From an uncultured bacterium (GTDB lineage Bacteria > Verrucomicrobiota > Lentisphaeria > Victivallales > UBA1829): a stretch of 64,000 bases of DNA. This document shows, one piece after another, positions 50,701 to 59,082 of the stretch. The translations under genes and the position numbers were made by a program. Each line of letters begins with the position of its first letter. The stretch's first letter is position 1. The notes under the pieces were generated by a model. It was not told the origin of the DNA. It was given only the letters and a program-made list of their open reading frames with translations, and searched no databases. The DNA is taken from the NCBI GenBank assembly GCA_902780135.1, contig CACZEK010000012.1:1-64000 (forward strand), given 5' to 3'.

Positions 50701-51322
50701 GGATCGCCTCCAGAATGGATCGTGTGACCTGTTCGGGCGCGGGGGACGCGTCGACCACGGCGAAACGGACGGGATCGCGCCGGGCGAGCTCGAGGAAGCC
50801 CTCGCGCACCGCGCTGTGGAACGCCGCCGACTCGGAGTCGAACCGGTCGTTCTGCGTGTTTCCGCCGGACCGTCCCGAGGTGCGCCGCAGCCCAAGTTCC
50901 ACCGGGATGTCCAGCACGATCACCAGGTCGGGGCGCGTGCCGCGGCACACGAACTCGTTGACGCGGGCGACCGTCTCCGGCGCGATGCGGCGGGCGCAGC
51001 CCTGGTAGACGAGCGTGCTGTCGGTGAAGCGGTCGGAGATGACGACCGCGCCGCGCGCCAGGGCGGGCCGGATCATGTGCTCGCACATCTGCGCGTGGCA
51101 TGCGCCGAAGAGCATCAGCTCGGTTTCCGGCAGCAGGTCTTCGCCCGGCTCGCGCTTCTTCAGGAGGGCGCGAATCTTTTCGGCGACCGCCGTGCCGCCG
51201 GGGGAACGCGCCGTGACGACTTCGCGGCCGGATTCGGCGCGCAGGGCGGCGGCGACAAGTTCGAGCTGGGTGGATTTGCCGCAGCCTTCGCCGCCCTCCA
51301 GTGTCAGAAAAATACCGTTCAT
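50678..51322 (-). CDS. tmk: Thymidylate kinase
   Basis: This 214-residue enzyme phosphorylates dTMP to dTDP. The P-loop reads EGGEGCGKST. The usual REPGGT appears as ARSPGGTAVAEK, with Ser in place of Glu, a change near the substrate loop. The SDRFTDSTLVYQG motif is intact. It heads the minus-strand operon tmk-holB-trmO-ispH and the three paralogs. tmk next to holB is a common bacterial arrangement. Confidence 0.94.
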   Translation of the reverse strand: MNGIFLTLEGGEGCGKSTQLELVAAALRAESGREVVTARSPGGTAVAEKIRALLKKREPGEDLLPETELMLFGACHAQMCEHMIRPALARGAVVISDRFTDSTLVYQGCARRIAPETVARVNEFVCRGTRPDLVIVLDIPVELGLRRTSGRSGGNTQNDRFDSESAAFHSAVREGFLELARRDPVRFAVVDASPAPEQVTRSILEAIHARLAIL

Positions 51323-51395
51323 TTCAGGTCAGGTCCAAATAAAATCGAAGATTTTTTGCGAATGTGATTTGCGATATTGCCCGCGTGAATGTAAA

Positions 51396-51423
51396 TTGAA
51401 TGTTGCATTTTATTTATTAAAAT
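51396..51423 (+). promoter_or_regulatory. Promoter of the AICAR transformylase gene
   Basis: TTGAAT (51396-51401), a 16-bp AT-rich spacer and TAAAAT (51418-51423) lie 40 bp before the ATG, in the tmk/AICAR-transformylase divergent region. Confidence 0.5.
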
Positions 51424-51462
51424 ACCACAAAATTCCAACCTTTCAAAGCCGGAGACAAAAAA

Positions 51463-52575
51463 ATGTCTGGAAAGATCGACAGAAACACCTATCTTACCGC
51501 CAACATCGGGGATTTCCCCGACGAAATCGTCGTCTGCGGACGCCGCTACGTCAAGAAGGACGACCTCCGCTACGGCACCAATCCGCACCAGCCCGCGGCG
51601 TTCTACCGTCCCGCCGACGAACACGGCGCGCTCATGGACCTCGAAGTCCTGAAGACCGGCAAGAACGGCCTCTCCCAGACCAACCTGGAAGACATCTCCG
51701 GCGCGCTGAACATCGTGAAGTATTTCGAGGAGCCCGCTTGCGCCGTCATGAAGCACGTGAACCCGAGCGGCGCGGCGGTCGGCCTGCCCGGCGAAACGCT
51801 CCGCCAGGTCTTCGTCAAGGCGCGCGACTGCGACGCCCGCGCGGCGTTCGGCAGCGTGATCGCGTTCAACCGCAAGGTCGACAAGGACACGGCGGCGGCG
51901 ATCATGGAGCTCTTCGCCGAATGCGTGGTCGCGCCCGATTTCGACGCCGACGCGCTCGAGGTCTTCAACGACAGCGTGACCTACAAGGTCAACAAGCAGC
52001 TCCGCGTGCTGAAGTGCGGCGCGCTCGACACCCTGCCCAAGTTCGTCGGCGACCCCGCCGTCAACACCATCAAGGTCCTCGGCGACGGCTCGCTCGTGGT
52101 CGCCGCCCCGCTCCTCACGAACGTCCGCTCCTTCGCCGACCTCCCCGCCGCCACCGGCGAGAACAAGGCGTGCGGCGCGCAGGTCTCGACCGTGGAGCCG
52201 ACCGACCAGCAGGCGAAGGACCTGCTCGCGGCGTGGTACATCAACATCTCCGTGCGCTCGAACGGCGTCGTGATCGTGAAGAACGGCCAGACGCTCTCCG
52301 TGGGCACCGGCGAACAGGACCGCGTCGGCGCGGTCGAACAGGCGATCGAAAAGTTCAAGCAGAAATTCACCGGCGACGTCACGCTCGACGGAGCCGCCAT
52401 GTCCAGCGACGGCTTCTTCCCGTTCCCGGACGCCCTCGAAGTCGCCGCCGCCGCGGGCATCCGCGCGGTCGTCTCCCCCGCCGGATCCCTGAAGGACGCC
52501 GACGTGGTGAAACGCGCGAACGAACTCGGCGTGGCGCTGCGCCATGCGCCGGAACGCATCTTCTCGCATCACTGA
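51463..52575 (+). CDS. purH: AICAR transformylase domain protein (PurH C-terminal half only)
   Basis: This 370-residue protein matches only the transformylase half of bifunctional PurH: DDLRYGTNPHQPAAFY at the start, the catalytic Lys-His in VMKHVNPSGAA, the central RDCDARAAFGSVIAFN, and SSDGFFPFPDALE...VSPAGSLKD at the end. The N-terminal IMP-cyclohydrolase (MGS-like) domain of about 150-200 residues is missing. It should formylate AICAR with 10-formyl-THF in purine synthesis, so the last ring closure must be encoded elsewhere. recD2 starts 37 bp later. Confidence 0.9.
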   Translation: MSGKIDRNTYLTANIGDFPDEIVVCGRRYVKKDDLRYGTNPHQPAAFYRPADEHGALMDLEVLKTGKNGLSQTNLEDISGALNIVKYFEEPACAVMKHVNPSGAAVGLPGETLRQVFVKARDCDARAAFGSVIAFNRKVDKDTAAAIMELFAECVVAPDFDADALEVFNDSVTYKVNKQLRVLKCGALDTLPKFVGDPAVNTIKVLGDGSLVVAAPLLTNVRSFADLPAATGENKACGAQVSTVEPTDQQAKDLLAAWYINISVRSNGVVIVKNGQTLSVGTGEQDRVGAVEQAIEKFKQKFTGDVTLDGAAMSSDGFFPFPDALEVAAAAGIRAVVSPAGSLKDADVVKRANELGVALRHAPERIFSHH

Positions 52576-52612
52576 TCCGGTTGCGGCACAAGCTCAAAAC
52601 CCGCGGGCGGTC

Positions 52613-54817
52613 ATGACGGACGGACTCAGCGCAGACTCCGGAAACGCCTCCCTCGCCGAGCACAAGCTCAACGGGGAAGTGGAGCGCGTCGTGTACGAAA
52701 GCGAGGACGCCTCGTACACCGTGTTCCGCCTGCGGGACCCCCAGGGCGCGGTTCACACGGCGGTCGGGACCGTGCCGGGTCTTTCGCCCGGCCAGACGGT
52801 ACAGCTCTCCGGCAAGTGGGAGATGCACAAGGACCACGGGCGGCAGTTCCGCGTGAGCTCGTGCGTCTTCTCGCTCCCCGCCACGCGCGACGGCCTCGTC
52901 AAATACCTTTCCAGCGGCGTCGTGAAGGGCATCGGCGAGAAATACGCCAAAGCCATCGTCGACACGTTCGGCGCGGACACGCTGACCGTGCTGAACCAGC
53001 AGTCGCGCCGCCTGAAGGAAGTCCCCGGCCTCGGCAAGAAGCGCATCGAGGCGATCCGCAAGGCGTGGAAGGAGAACTCCGACCGCCGCGAAAGCCAGAT
53101 CTACCTGCAGGGGCTCGGCATCAATCCCGCCTGGTTCGTCCGCATCTACGACAAGTACGGCAACGACGCCCCCGAGGTCATCCGGTCGAATCCGTACCAG
53201 CTCGCCGCCGACATCAAGGGCATCGGGTTCACCTACGCCGACAAGATCGCGCGCCAGCTCGGAATCGGCCGCAACGACGTGCGGCGCATGACCGCGGGCG
53301 TGACCTACGGGCTGCTTCAGGCGCGCCAGGCGGGGCACGTGTGCATGCCGCAGGCGGCCTTCGTCAGGTTCCTCGCCGAACTGTTGGACGTGGACGAGGC
53401 GGACGCGGGCGCCGCGCTCGAAAAGGCGCTGGAGACCAAACGCGCGGCGTCCTGCGTCTCGCACGAGGGCGACGTGATGATCTACGAGCCGGGGCTCCTC
53501 CGCTGCGAGGACGAACTGCCCTTCCTCATCCGCTTTCTTCAGTCGCGCGACCGCTACGCCGGGATGAAGCTCGCGCAGGTCCCAGCCCCGCCGAACTCGA
53601 AATTCAGCACGGAACAGCTCCTCGCCGTCGACCGCGTGTCGCAGTCGCCGATCACGGTCATCACGGGCGGCCCCGGCGTCGGCAAGACCACGGTCGTCTC
53701 GGAGATCGTCCGGCGCGCAAAGCTGGCGCATCTCTCCATCGCGCTGGCGGCCCCGACCGGACGCGCCGCGAAACGCATGACCGAGGCTACCGGGCTGACT
53801 TCGTTCACGCTCCACCGCCTGCTCAAATGGGACCCCGCCGCCCGCAAGTTCGTGTTCGGGCGCGGCAACCAGCTTCCCTACGATTTGTATGTCCTCGACG
53901 AGACGTCCATGCTCGACATCCTGCTCGCGCTGGCGTTCTTCCGCGCCGTGAAGCCGGGCGCGTCCGTCGTGATCGTGGGCGATCCCGACCAGCTGCCGTC
54001 CGTCGGGCCCGGCAACGTCCTGAACGACCTCATCGCGTCGGGCGTCTGCCCCGTCTCCCGCCTCACGCAGATCTTCCGCCAGGGCGACGGCAGCGGCATC
54101 ATCCACGCCGCCCACGACGTGAACAACGGCGTCGTGCCGCGCCTGCCCCGCCGCGAGAAGGACGCACAGGCGGATTTCTACTGGATCGAGAAGGACGACC
54201 CGGAGGACGCCGCCGACGTGATCGAACGCATGATCACCGACCGCATCCCGCGCCGGTTCGGGCTCGACCCGGTCCGCGACGTGCAGCTGCTGTGCCCGAT
54301 GAACCGCGGCGCGGTCGGCACGCAGGCGATGAACGAGCTGCTTCAGGAGAAGCTGAACCCGGAGACGAAATTCGTGTTCCGCTCGCTCGGCCGCCTGTTC
54401 AAGACCGGCGACAAGGTCATGCAGATCGTGAACAACTACGACAAGAACGTGTTCAACGGCGACATGGGCTTCCTCGGGCGCATCGACTTCAAAAACGAAT
54501 CGTTCCAGGTCCGCTACGAATCCGGCCCGACGGTCGAATACCGCTTCGAGGAGGCCGAGCAGATCGTGCCCGCCTACGCCGTCACCGTCCACAAATCCCA
54601 GGGCTGCGAGTTCCCAGCCGTCGTCATGCCGCTCCTCTCCCAGCACTACATGATGCTCCAGCGGAACCTGCTGTACACCGGCATCACGCGCGCCAAGCGC
54701 CTCATGGTCCTGGTCGGCTCGCGCAAGGCGGTCTCCATGGCGGTGCGCAACGCCGTCCGGGAGCCGCGCTACTCGCTCCTGCTCGAAAAACTCATCACCG
54801 GAGGCCCGCTCACATGA
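52613..54817 (+). CDS. recD2: RecD2-type ATP-dependent DNA helicase
   Basis: This 734-residue superfamily 1 5'-3' helicase has the N-terminal OB-like and HhH region of RecD2 (LSSGVVKGIGEKYAKAIVDTFG, VPGLGKKRIEAI). The motor domain follows with Walker A GGPGVGKTT, APTGRAAKRMTE, LDETSMLD, VGDPDQLPSVGPG, and the C-terminal AVTVHKSQGCEFPAVV and YTGITRAK. No RecB or RecC gene is present, as expected for RecD2. The ATG at 52613 gives the usual family start. Its stop overlaps the next gene (ATGA). Confidence 0.93.
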   Translation: MTDGLSADSGNASLAEHKLNGEVERVVYESEDASYTVFRLRDPQGAVHTAVGTVPGLSPGQTVQLSGKWEMHKDHGRQFRVSSCVFSLPATRDGLVKYLSSGVVKGIGEKYAKAIVDTFGADTLTVLNQQSRRLKEVPGLGKKRIEAIRKAWKENSDRRESQIYLQGLGINPAWFVRIYDKYGNDAPEVIRSNPYQLAADIKGIGFTYADKIARQLGIGRNDVRRMTAGVTYGLLQARQAGHVCMPQAAFVRFLAELLDVDEADAGAALEKALETKRAASCVSHEGDVMIYEPGLLRCEDELPFLIRFLQSRDRYAGMKLAQVPAPPNSKFSTEQLLAVDRVSQSPITVITGGPGVGKTTVVSEIVRRAKLAHLSIALAAPTGRAAKRMTEATGLTSFTLHRLLKWDPAARKFVFGRGNQLPYDLYVLDETSMLDILLALAFFRAVKPGASVVIVGDPDQLPSVGPGNVLNDLIASGVCPVSRLTQIFRQGDGSGIIHAAHDVNNGVVPRLPRREKDAQADFYWIEKDDPEDAADVIERMITDRIPRRFGLDPVRDVQLLCPMNRGAVGTQAMNELLQEKLNPETKFVFRSLGRLFKTGDKVMQIVNNYDKNVFNGDMGFLGRIDFKNESFQVRYESGPTVEYRFEEAEQIVPAYAVTVHKSQGCEFPAVVMPLLSQHYMMLQRNLLYTGITRAKRLMVLVGSRKAVSMAVRNAVREPRYSLLLEKLITGGPLT

Positions 54818-55695
54818 ACTCACCCGGCTCCATCCCGTACACCCCGGTCAACTACACCTTCCCGTTCCCGAAGATCCGCGCGCAGGGCACGCTCGCCGCC
54901 ATCGGCTCGTGCTTCGCGCAGGACATCGCCATGACGCTGCTCGACAGCGGCATGCGCGGCATGATCAATCCGAACGGGATCCTGTACAATCCGTACTCGA
55001 TCAACGACGCGCTCCAGCGGCTGGAGTGCGGCTATACGGAGAGCGATTTCTTCGAGCTGAACGGGCTGTGGCATTCGTGGCGGCATCACGGATCGTTCTC
55101 CGCCGCAAGCGCGGCCGAGGGAGCCGCGAACGCGAACGAATCCGCCAAACGGTTCCGCCGCGTGCTCAAAAAAGCCGATTTCTTCCTCATGACCGTGTCC
55201 ACCGCGGTCGTCTACAAGCACATGCCGGAACGCCTCGTGGTCGCGAACTGCCACAAAGCGCCGGGCGGCGAGTTCGAACAGAGCGTGCTGTCCTACGACA
55301 CCTGCCGCGCCGCGATGCGCAACGCCTGCGAGATCATACGCTCGTACAACGCCAAATGCCCGATCGTCATCACGCTGTCGCCCGTGCGGCACAATCCGGG
55401 CGACCTCACCACGAATTCGCTCTCGAAGGCGCGTCTGCGCGCCGCCGCGGCGGATGTCTGCGCCAGGGTCGACGGCTGCGCGTATTTCCCCGCGTTCGAG
55501 ATCCTGAACGACGAACTGCGCGACTACCGGTTCTACGCCGAGGACATGCTCCATCCGTCCGAGCTCGCGCGGAAGATCATCCTCGAACGCTTCCTCGATG
55601 CGTGCTTCATCCCGCGCGCGAAGGCGGACTACGAAGCCGCCGAACTCCGCCGGCGCCAGTCCCGGCACATCCCGCTCGCGGAAAAGGAGAAATGA
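54814..55695 (+). CDS. GSCFA-domain protein
   Basis: This 293-residue protein begins with the GSCFA motif at 31-35 (AAIGSCFAQDIA). It continues with the family pattern GMRGMINPNGILYNPYSI, LWHSWRHHGSF, FFLMTVSTAVVYKH and ITLSPVRH, and FYAEDMLHPSE near the end. The DxxH of that last block resembles the SGNH-hydrolase catalytic pair, and the family is usually considered a GDSL/SGNH-like esterase. The substrate is unknown. Start and stop are tight with recD2 (ATGA overlap) and asnB (3-bp gap). Confidence 0.88.
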   Translation: MNSPGSIPYTPVNYTFPFPKIRAQGTLAAIGSCFAQDIAMTLLDSGMRGMINPNGILYNPYSINDALQRLECGYTESDFFELNGLWHSWRHHGSFSAASAAEGAANANESAKRFRRVLKKADFFLMTVSTAVVYKHMPERLVVANCHKAPGGEFEQSVLSYDTCRAAMRNACEIIRSYNAKCPIVITLSPVRHNPGDLTTNSLSKARLRAAAADVCARVDGCAYFPAFEILNDELRDYRFYAEDMLHPSELARKIILERFLDACFIPRAKADYEAAELRRRQSRHIPLAEKEK

Positions 55696-55698
55696 CCC

Positions 55699-57558
55699 AT
55701 GTGCGGGATCGCAGGCTGTTTCAATCCGCAATCGCCGCCCGATGAGGCGCTGCTGCAGAAGCTCTGCGGCACGATGCGCCAGCGCGGGCCGGACGCGCAC
55801 GGCGTGTACCGGGACGGCGCGCTCGGGCTTGCCCACACCCGTCTCTCCGTGATCGACCTCGACGGCGGCGCACAGCCCATGCACGGCGGCGAGGGCCGCT
55901 ACACGCTCGTCTTCAACGGCGAGATCTTCAATTTCCGCGAGCTCAGCGCCGAGCTGGAACAGTCGGGCGAAGCCTTCCGCACGAAATCCGATACGGAAGT
56001 CCTGCTGAAACTCCTGATCCGCGAGGGCGCAAATTGTCTTCCGCGCCTCAACGGCTTCTTCGCGTTCGCGTTCTACGATGCAGAAAAGAAAACGCTTCTG
56101 ATCGCGTGCGACTATCACGGCGTGAAGCCGCTGTACTATTATCACCTCCCGACCGGGGAATTTGCTTTTGCGAGCCGTTTCGAGACGCTCGCGCTCTGTC
56201 CGGGATGTCCGGACAGGATTTCGCTTCCGGCGCTCGCCGATTATCTGGCGTTCCAGTACATCCCCGCGCCCGCCACGATCCGCGAGGGCGTGAAGAAACT
56301 GTGTCCCGGGACCGCGGTCGAGTTTGAACTGGAAACGGGCTCCATGCGCGAGATCGACTGGGGCGCGCTGGTCACAATTAAGCCGGAGACGGTTTCCTAC
56401 GAAGATGCCTGCGAATCCGTGCGGACGCTTCTTTCCGATGCCGTGAAACGCCGCATGGTCGCCGATGTGCCGCTGGGGGTCTTCCTGTCCGGGGGGCTGG
56501 ACTCCGCCGTCGTGGCCGCCCTCGCCGCAAAGCATTCGACCGCGCCGCTGGAGTGCTTCTCCATCGGGTTCGACGACCCGCGCTACGACGAAAGCGCCGA
56601 CTGCAAGGCAACCGCCGCGCACCTCGCGAATCTTGCCCCTCACGGCCTGCATCACCATATCAAAACCGTCCAGCCGCAGGACTTCGACCTCCTGCCGAAG
56701 CTCGCCTCCGAGTTCGGCGAACCCTACGCGGACGCGTCCATGCTGCCGTCGTACTTTTTGGCGGCGTTCGCCCGCGAACACGTTACGGTTGCTTTGAGCG
56801 GGGACGGCGCGGACGAGCTGTTCGGCGGATACGAACGCTACCGCGCGATGGCAATGCTTCAGAATCTGAGGGCGTTCACGCCGGGATTCCTCTGGAGCGC
56901 CGCGGCGGCGTGCCTGCCGGATTCGGGCGAACGAAGCAAAGCCGGACGCCTGAAACGGTTCCTGCGGCTCGGCGCGGTCTCCGGCACGGGCGCGCGCTAC
57001 GATGCGCTGATGACGCATTTTGCGGCGGAATCCATCGGCATGATCGCGCCGGATCTCCGTCCGTATCTGAACGCAAAACGGTCTTTGCCGGAGGCGGCAG
57101 AGCTCATGGCGTCGCTGATGGAGGACGACCTGCGGCGTTACCTGCCCGGCGACGTGCTGACGAAAGTCGACGTCTGCTCCATGGCGGCCTCGCTCGAGGT
57201 GCGGAATCCGTTCCTGGACCCGAAGGTCTCCAGGCTTGCGCGCTCCCTCCCCGTCGAATTCAAGATTCATGACGGCCGCCGCAAACGCATCCTCGGCGAA
57301 GCGTTCGCGAGGGAACTGCCGCCCGGTCTCGCAGTGCGCCGCAAACGCGGATTCGGCGTGCCCGTGGCGGCGTGGTTCCGCACGGTCTGGCGCGACCGTC
57401 TGCGGACGGCTCTGCTGGACGGACTGCCGGCACGGTGGGGGATGTTCGACCGCGCCGCCGTGGAACGCCTTCTTGCCGAGCATCAGAACGGCGGAAAAGA
57501 CCGCTCCTACCTCCTGTTTTCCCTGCTGATGCTGTCGTTTCAGGGGAAAAACGCATAA
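55699..57558 (+). CDS. asnB: Asparagine synthetase (glutamine-hydrolysing)
   Basis: This 619-residue enzyme is a class II glutaminase with nucleophile Cys2 (MCGIAGCF), then RGPDAHG, FNGEIFNFREL and SDTEVLL. The synthetase half shows the PP-loop FLSGGLDSAVVAAL, GFDDPRYDES, FGEPYADASMLPSYFL, LSGDGADELFGGY and a KVDVCSMAASLEVRNPFLD block. AAGGAG lies just ahead of the ATG. Enzymes of this type make asparagine or, in biosynthetic loci, amidate other substrates. Pairing with a GSCFA gene leaves the second option open. Confidence 0.93.
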   Translation: MCGIAGCFNPQSPPDEALLQKLCGTMRQRGPDAHGVYRDGALGLAHTRLSVIDLDGGAQPMHGGEGRYTLVFNGEIFNFRELSAELEQSGEAFRTKSDTEVLLKLLIREGANCLPRLNGFFAFAFYDAEKKTLLIACDYHGVKPLYYYHLPTGEFAFASRFETLALCPGCPDRISLPALADYLAFQYIPAPATIREGVKKLCPGTAVEFELETGSMREIDWGALVTIKPETVSYEDACESVRTLLSDAVKRRMVADVPLGVFLSGGLDSAVVAALAAKHSTAPLECFSIGFDDPRYDESADCKATAAHLANLAPHGLHHHIKTVQPQDFDLLPKLASEFGEPYADASMLPSYFLAAFAREHVTVALSGDGADELFGGYERYRAMAMLQNLRAFTPGFLWSAAAACLPDSGERSKAGRLKRFLRLGAVSGTGARYDALMTHFAAESIGMIAPDLRPYLNAKRSLPEAAELMASLMEDDLRRYLPGDVLTKVDVCSMAASLEVRNPFLDPKVSRLARSLPVEFKIHDGRRKRILGEAFARELPPGLAVRRKRGFGVPVAAWFRTVWRDRLRTALLDGLPARWGMFDRAAVERLLAEHQNGGKDRSYLLFSLLMLSFQGKNA

Positions 57559-57574
57559 TTTTTAAGGATTTGAT

Positions 57575-57602
57575 TTGCAAATCCGTCAAGGATAAGTATT
57601 TT
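57575..57602 (+). promoter_or_regulatory. proA: proA promoter
   Basis: TTGCAA (57575-57580), a 16-bp spacer and TATTTT (57597-57602). The -35 box lies in a 7-bp inverted repeat (GGATTTG/CAAATCC, 57566-57584), which may be an operator or the weak end signal of asnB. Confidence 0.5.
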
Positions 57603-57706
57603 ATTATGCACGTATTTCAACAGGCGACACCGCGCAGCGGGGCCGCCGCGCCGGGAAACGGGCCGCATACAGCCGCTTCCGGCGCACCAAACCTCAAGGT
57701 TATCAG

Positions 57707-58993
57707 ATGATCTGCGAAACAAACAACGAAGCCGACATGCGGGAAGCGATGCACGAGCTGGGCCTCCGCGCCCTCCGCGCCTCCCGTGCGCTCGCCGTCT
57801 CCGACTCCGCCAGCCGTTCGCGCTGGCTGCTGGCGATGGCCGACGCGCTCGAACGCGACACGGAAATCATTCTGTCCGCCAACGCCGAAGACCTGGCGGA
57901 AGCAAAGGAAAACGGCCTGGACGCGCCGAAACTGGAACGCCTCACGCTGACGCCGAAACGCGTCAAGGACGTGGCGGACGCCCTGCGCCATGTGGCGGGG
58001 CTGGACGATCCGGTCGGACGCGTCCTCTCCAGCGTCACGCGCCCGAACGGCCTCCGCATCGACAAAGTCTCCGTGCCGATCGGCGTCATCGCGATCATCT
58101 ACGAATCCCGCCCGAACGTGACGGTCGACGCCGCCGGGCTCTGCATCAAGTCCGGCAACGCGGTCATCCTGCGCGGCGGCAGCGAGGCGTTCCGCTCGAA
58201 CACCGCCTTCGCGAAGTGCATCTCCGACGCGGGCGTCGCCGCCGGCATGCCCGAGGGCGCGCTCCAGCTGGTGCCGTTCAAGGGACACGCCGCGGTCTCC
58301 GCCATGCTGAAAATGAACGACTGCATCAACATGGTCATCCCGCGCGGCGGCGAACGCCTGATCCGCGCCGTGGTCGAACAGGCGACGATGCCGGTCATCA
58401 AGCACTACAAGGGCGTCTGCCACATCTTCGTCGACCATGTCTGCGACCAGGACCGCGCGCTCACGATCATCGAAAACGCCAAGTGCCAGCGTCCGAGCGT
58501 GTGCAACGCGCTGGAGACCATCCTCATCGACGCCTCCATCGCGCCCGAATTCGCCCCGAAGCTCGCCGCGAGGCTCGCGCAGCTCGGCGTGACCATGCAC
58601 GGCGACGAGGCGTTTATGAAGCTCTCCGCGCCCGTCGCGGTCGTCCCCGCCACCGAGGAGGACTGGCCGAAGGAATACGGATCGCTCGACGTCACGGTCG
58701 GCATCGTGGACGGCGTGAAGAAAGCCGTCGACCACATCAACCGCTACGGCTCCGGCCACAGCGACAGCATCCTCACGACCGACGAGGCGAACGCGCAGTT
58801 CTTCCTGGACAACGTGGACTCCGCGGCAGTGTACTGGAACGCCTCCACGCGGTTCACCGACGGCGGCGAATTCGGCATGGGCGCCGAGATGGGCATTAGC
58901 ACGGACAAGTTCCACGCGCGCGGTCCGATGGGCCTGGTCGAACTCACCTCCTACAAGTACAAGATCTACGGCACGGGCCAGATCCGTTCCTGA
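57707..58993 (+). CDS. proA: Gamma-glutamyl phosphate reductase (glutamate-5-semialdehyde dehydrogenase)
   Basis: This 428-residue enzyme reduces gamma-glutamyl phosphate with NADPH in proline synthesis. Typical segments are VSVPIGVIAIIYESRPNVT, KSGNAVILRGGSEAFRSN, VIPRGGERLIR and CHIFVDHVCD. A catalytic Cys lies in KCQRPSVCNALET and a C-terminal WNASTRFTDGGEFGMGAEMGIS completes the family pattern. All are intact. No proB is next to it. It is a single-gene unit with its own promoter and a GC-rich hairpin behind it. Confidence 0.96.
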   Translation: MICETNNEADMREAMHELGLRALRASRALAVSDSASRSRWLLAMADALERDTEIILSANAEDLAEAKENGLDAPKLERLTLTPKRVKDVADALRHVAGLDDPVGRVLSSVTRPNGLRIDKVSVPIGVIAIIYESRPNVTVDAAGLCIKSGNAVILRGGSEAFRSNTAFAKCISDAGVAAGMPEGALQLVPFKGHAAVSAMLKMNDCINMVIPRGGERLIRAVVEQATMPVIKHYKGVCHIFVDHVCDQDRALTIIENAKCQRPSVCNALETILIDASIAPEFAPKLAARLAQLGVTMHGDEAFMKLSAPVAVVPATEEDWPKEYGSLDVTVGIVDGVKKAVDHINRYGSGHSDSILTTDEANAQFFLDNVDSAAVYWNASTRFTDGGEFGMGAEMGISTDKFHARGPMGLVELTSYKYKIYGTGQIRS

Positions 58994-59019
58994 TCCGCAC
59001 CTCACGCACCGCTTAATCC

Positions 59020-59039
59020 GCCGGGGCACGCGTCCCGGC
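59020..59039 (+). terminator. Possible terminator hairpin after proA
   Basis: GCCGGG and CCCGGC form a 6-bp stem around an 8-nt loop. A TTTTT run follows only about 9 nt later, so the match to an intrinsic terminator is imperfect. Confidence 0.35.
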
Positions 59040-59082
59040 ACGGCCTACTTTTTCCTACAAAAACACCTCACAGCGACAGAAC

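Noticed and set aside
57566-57584. Intrinsic terminator of asnB
   Set aside because: GGATTTG/CAAATCC forms a hairpin but is followed by GTCAAGG rather than a T-run. It overlaps the proA -35 box, so an operator is equally likely.
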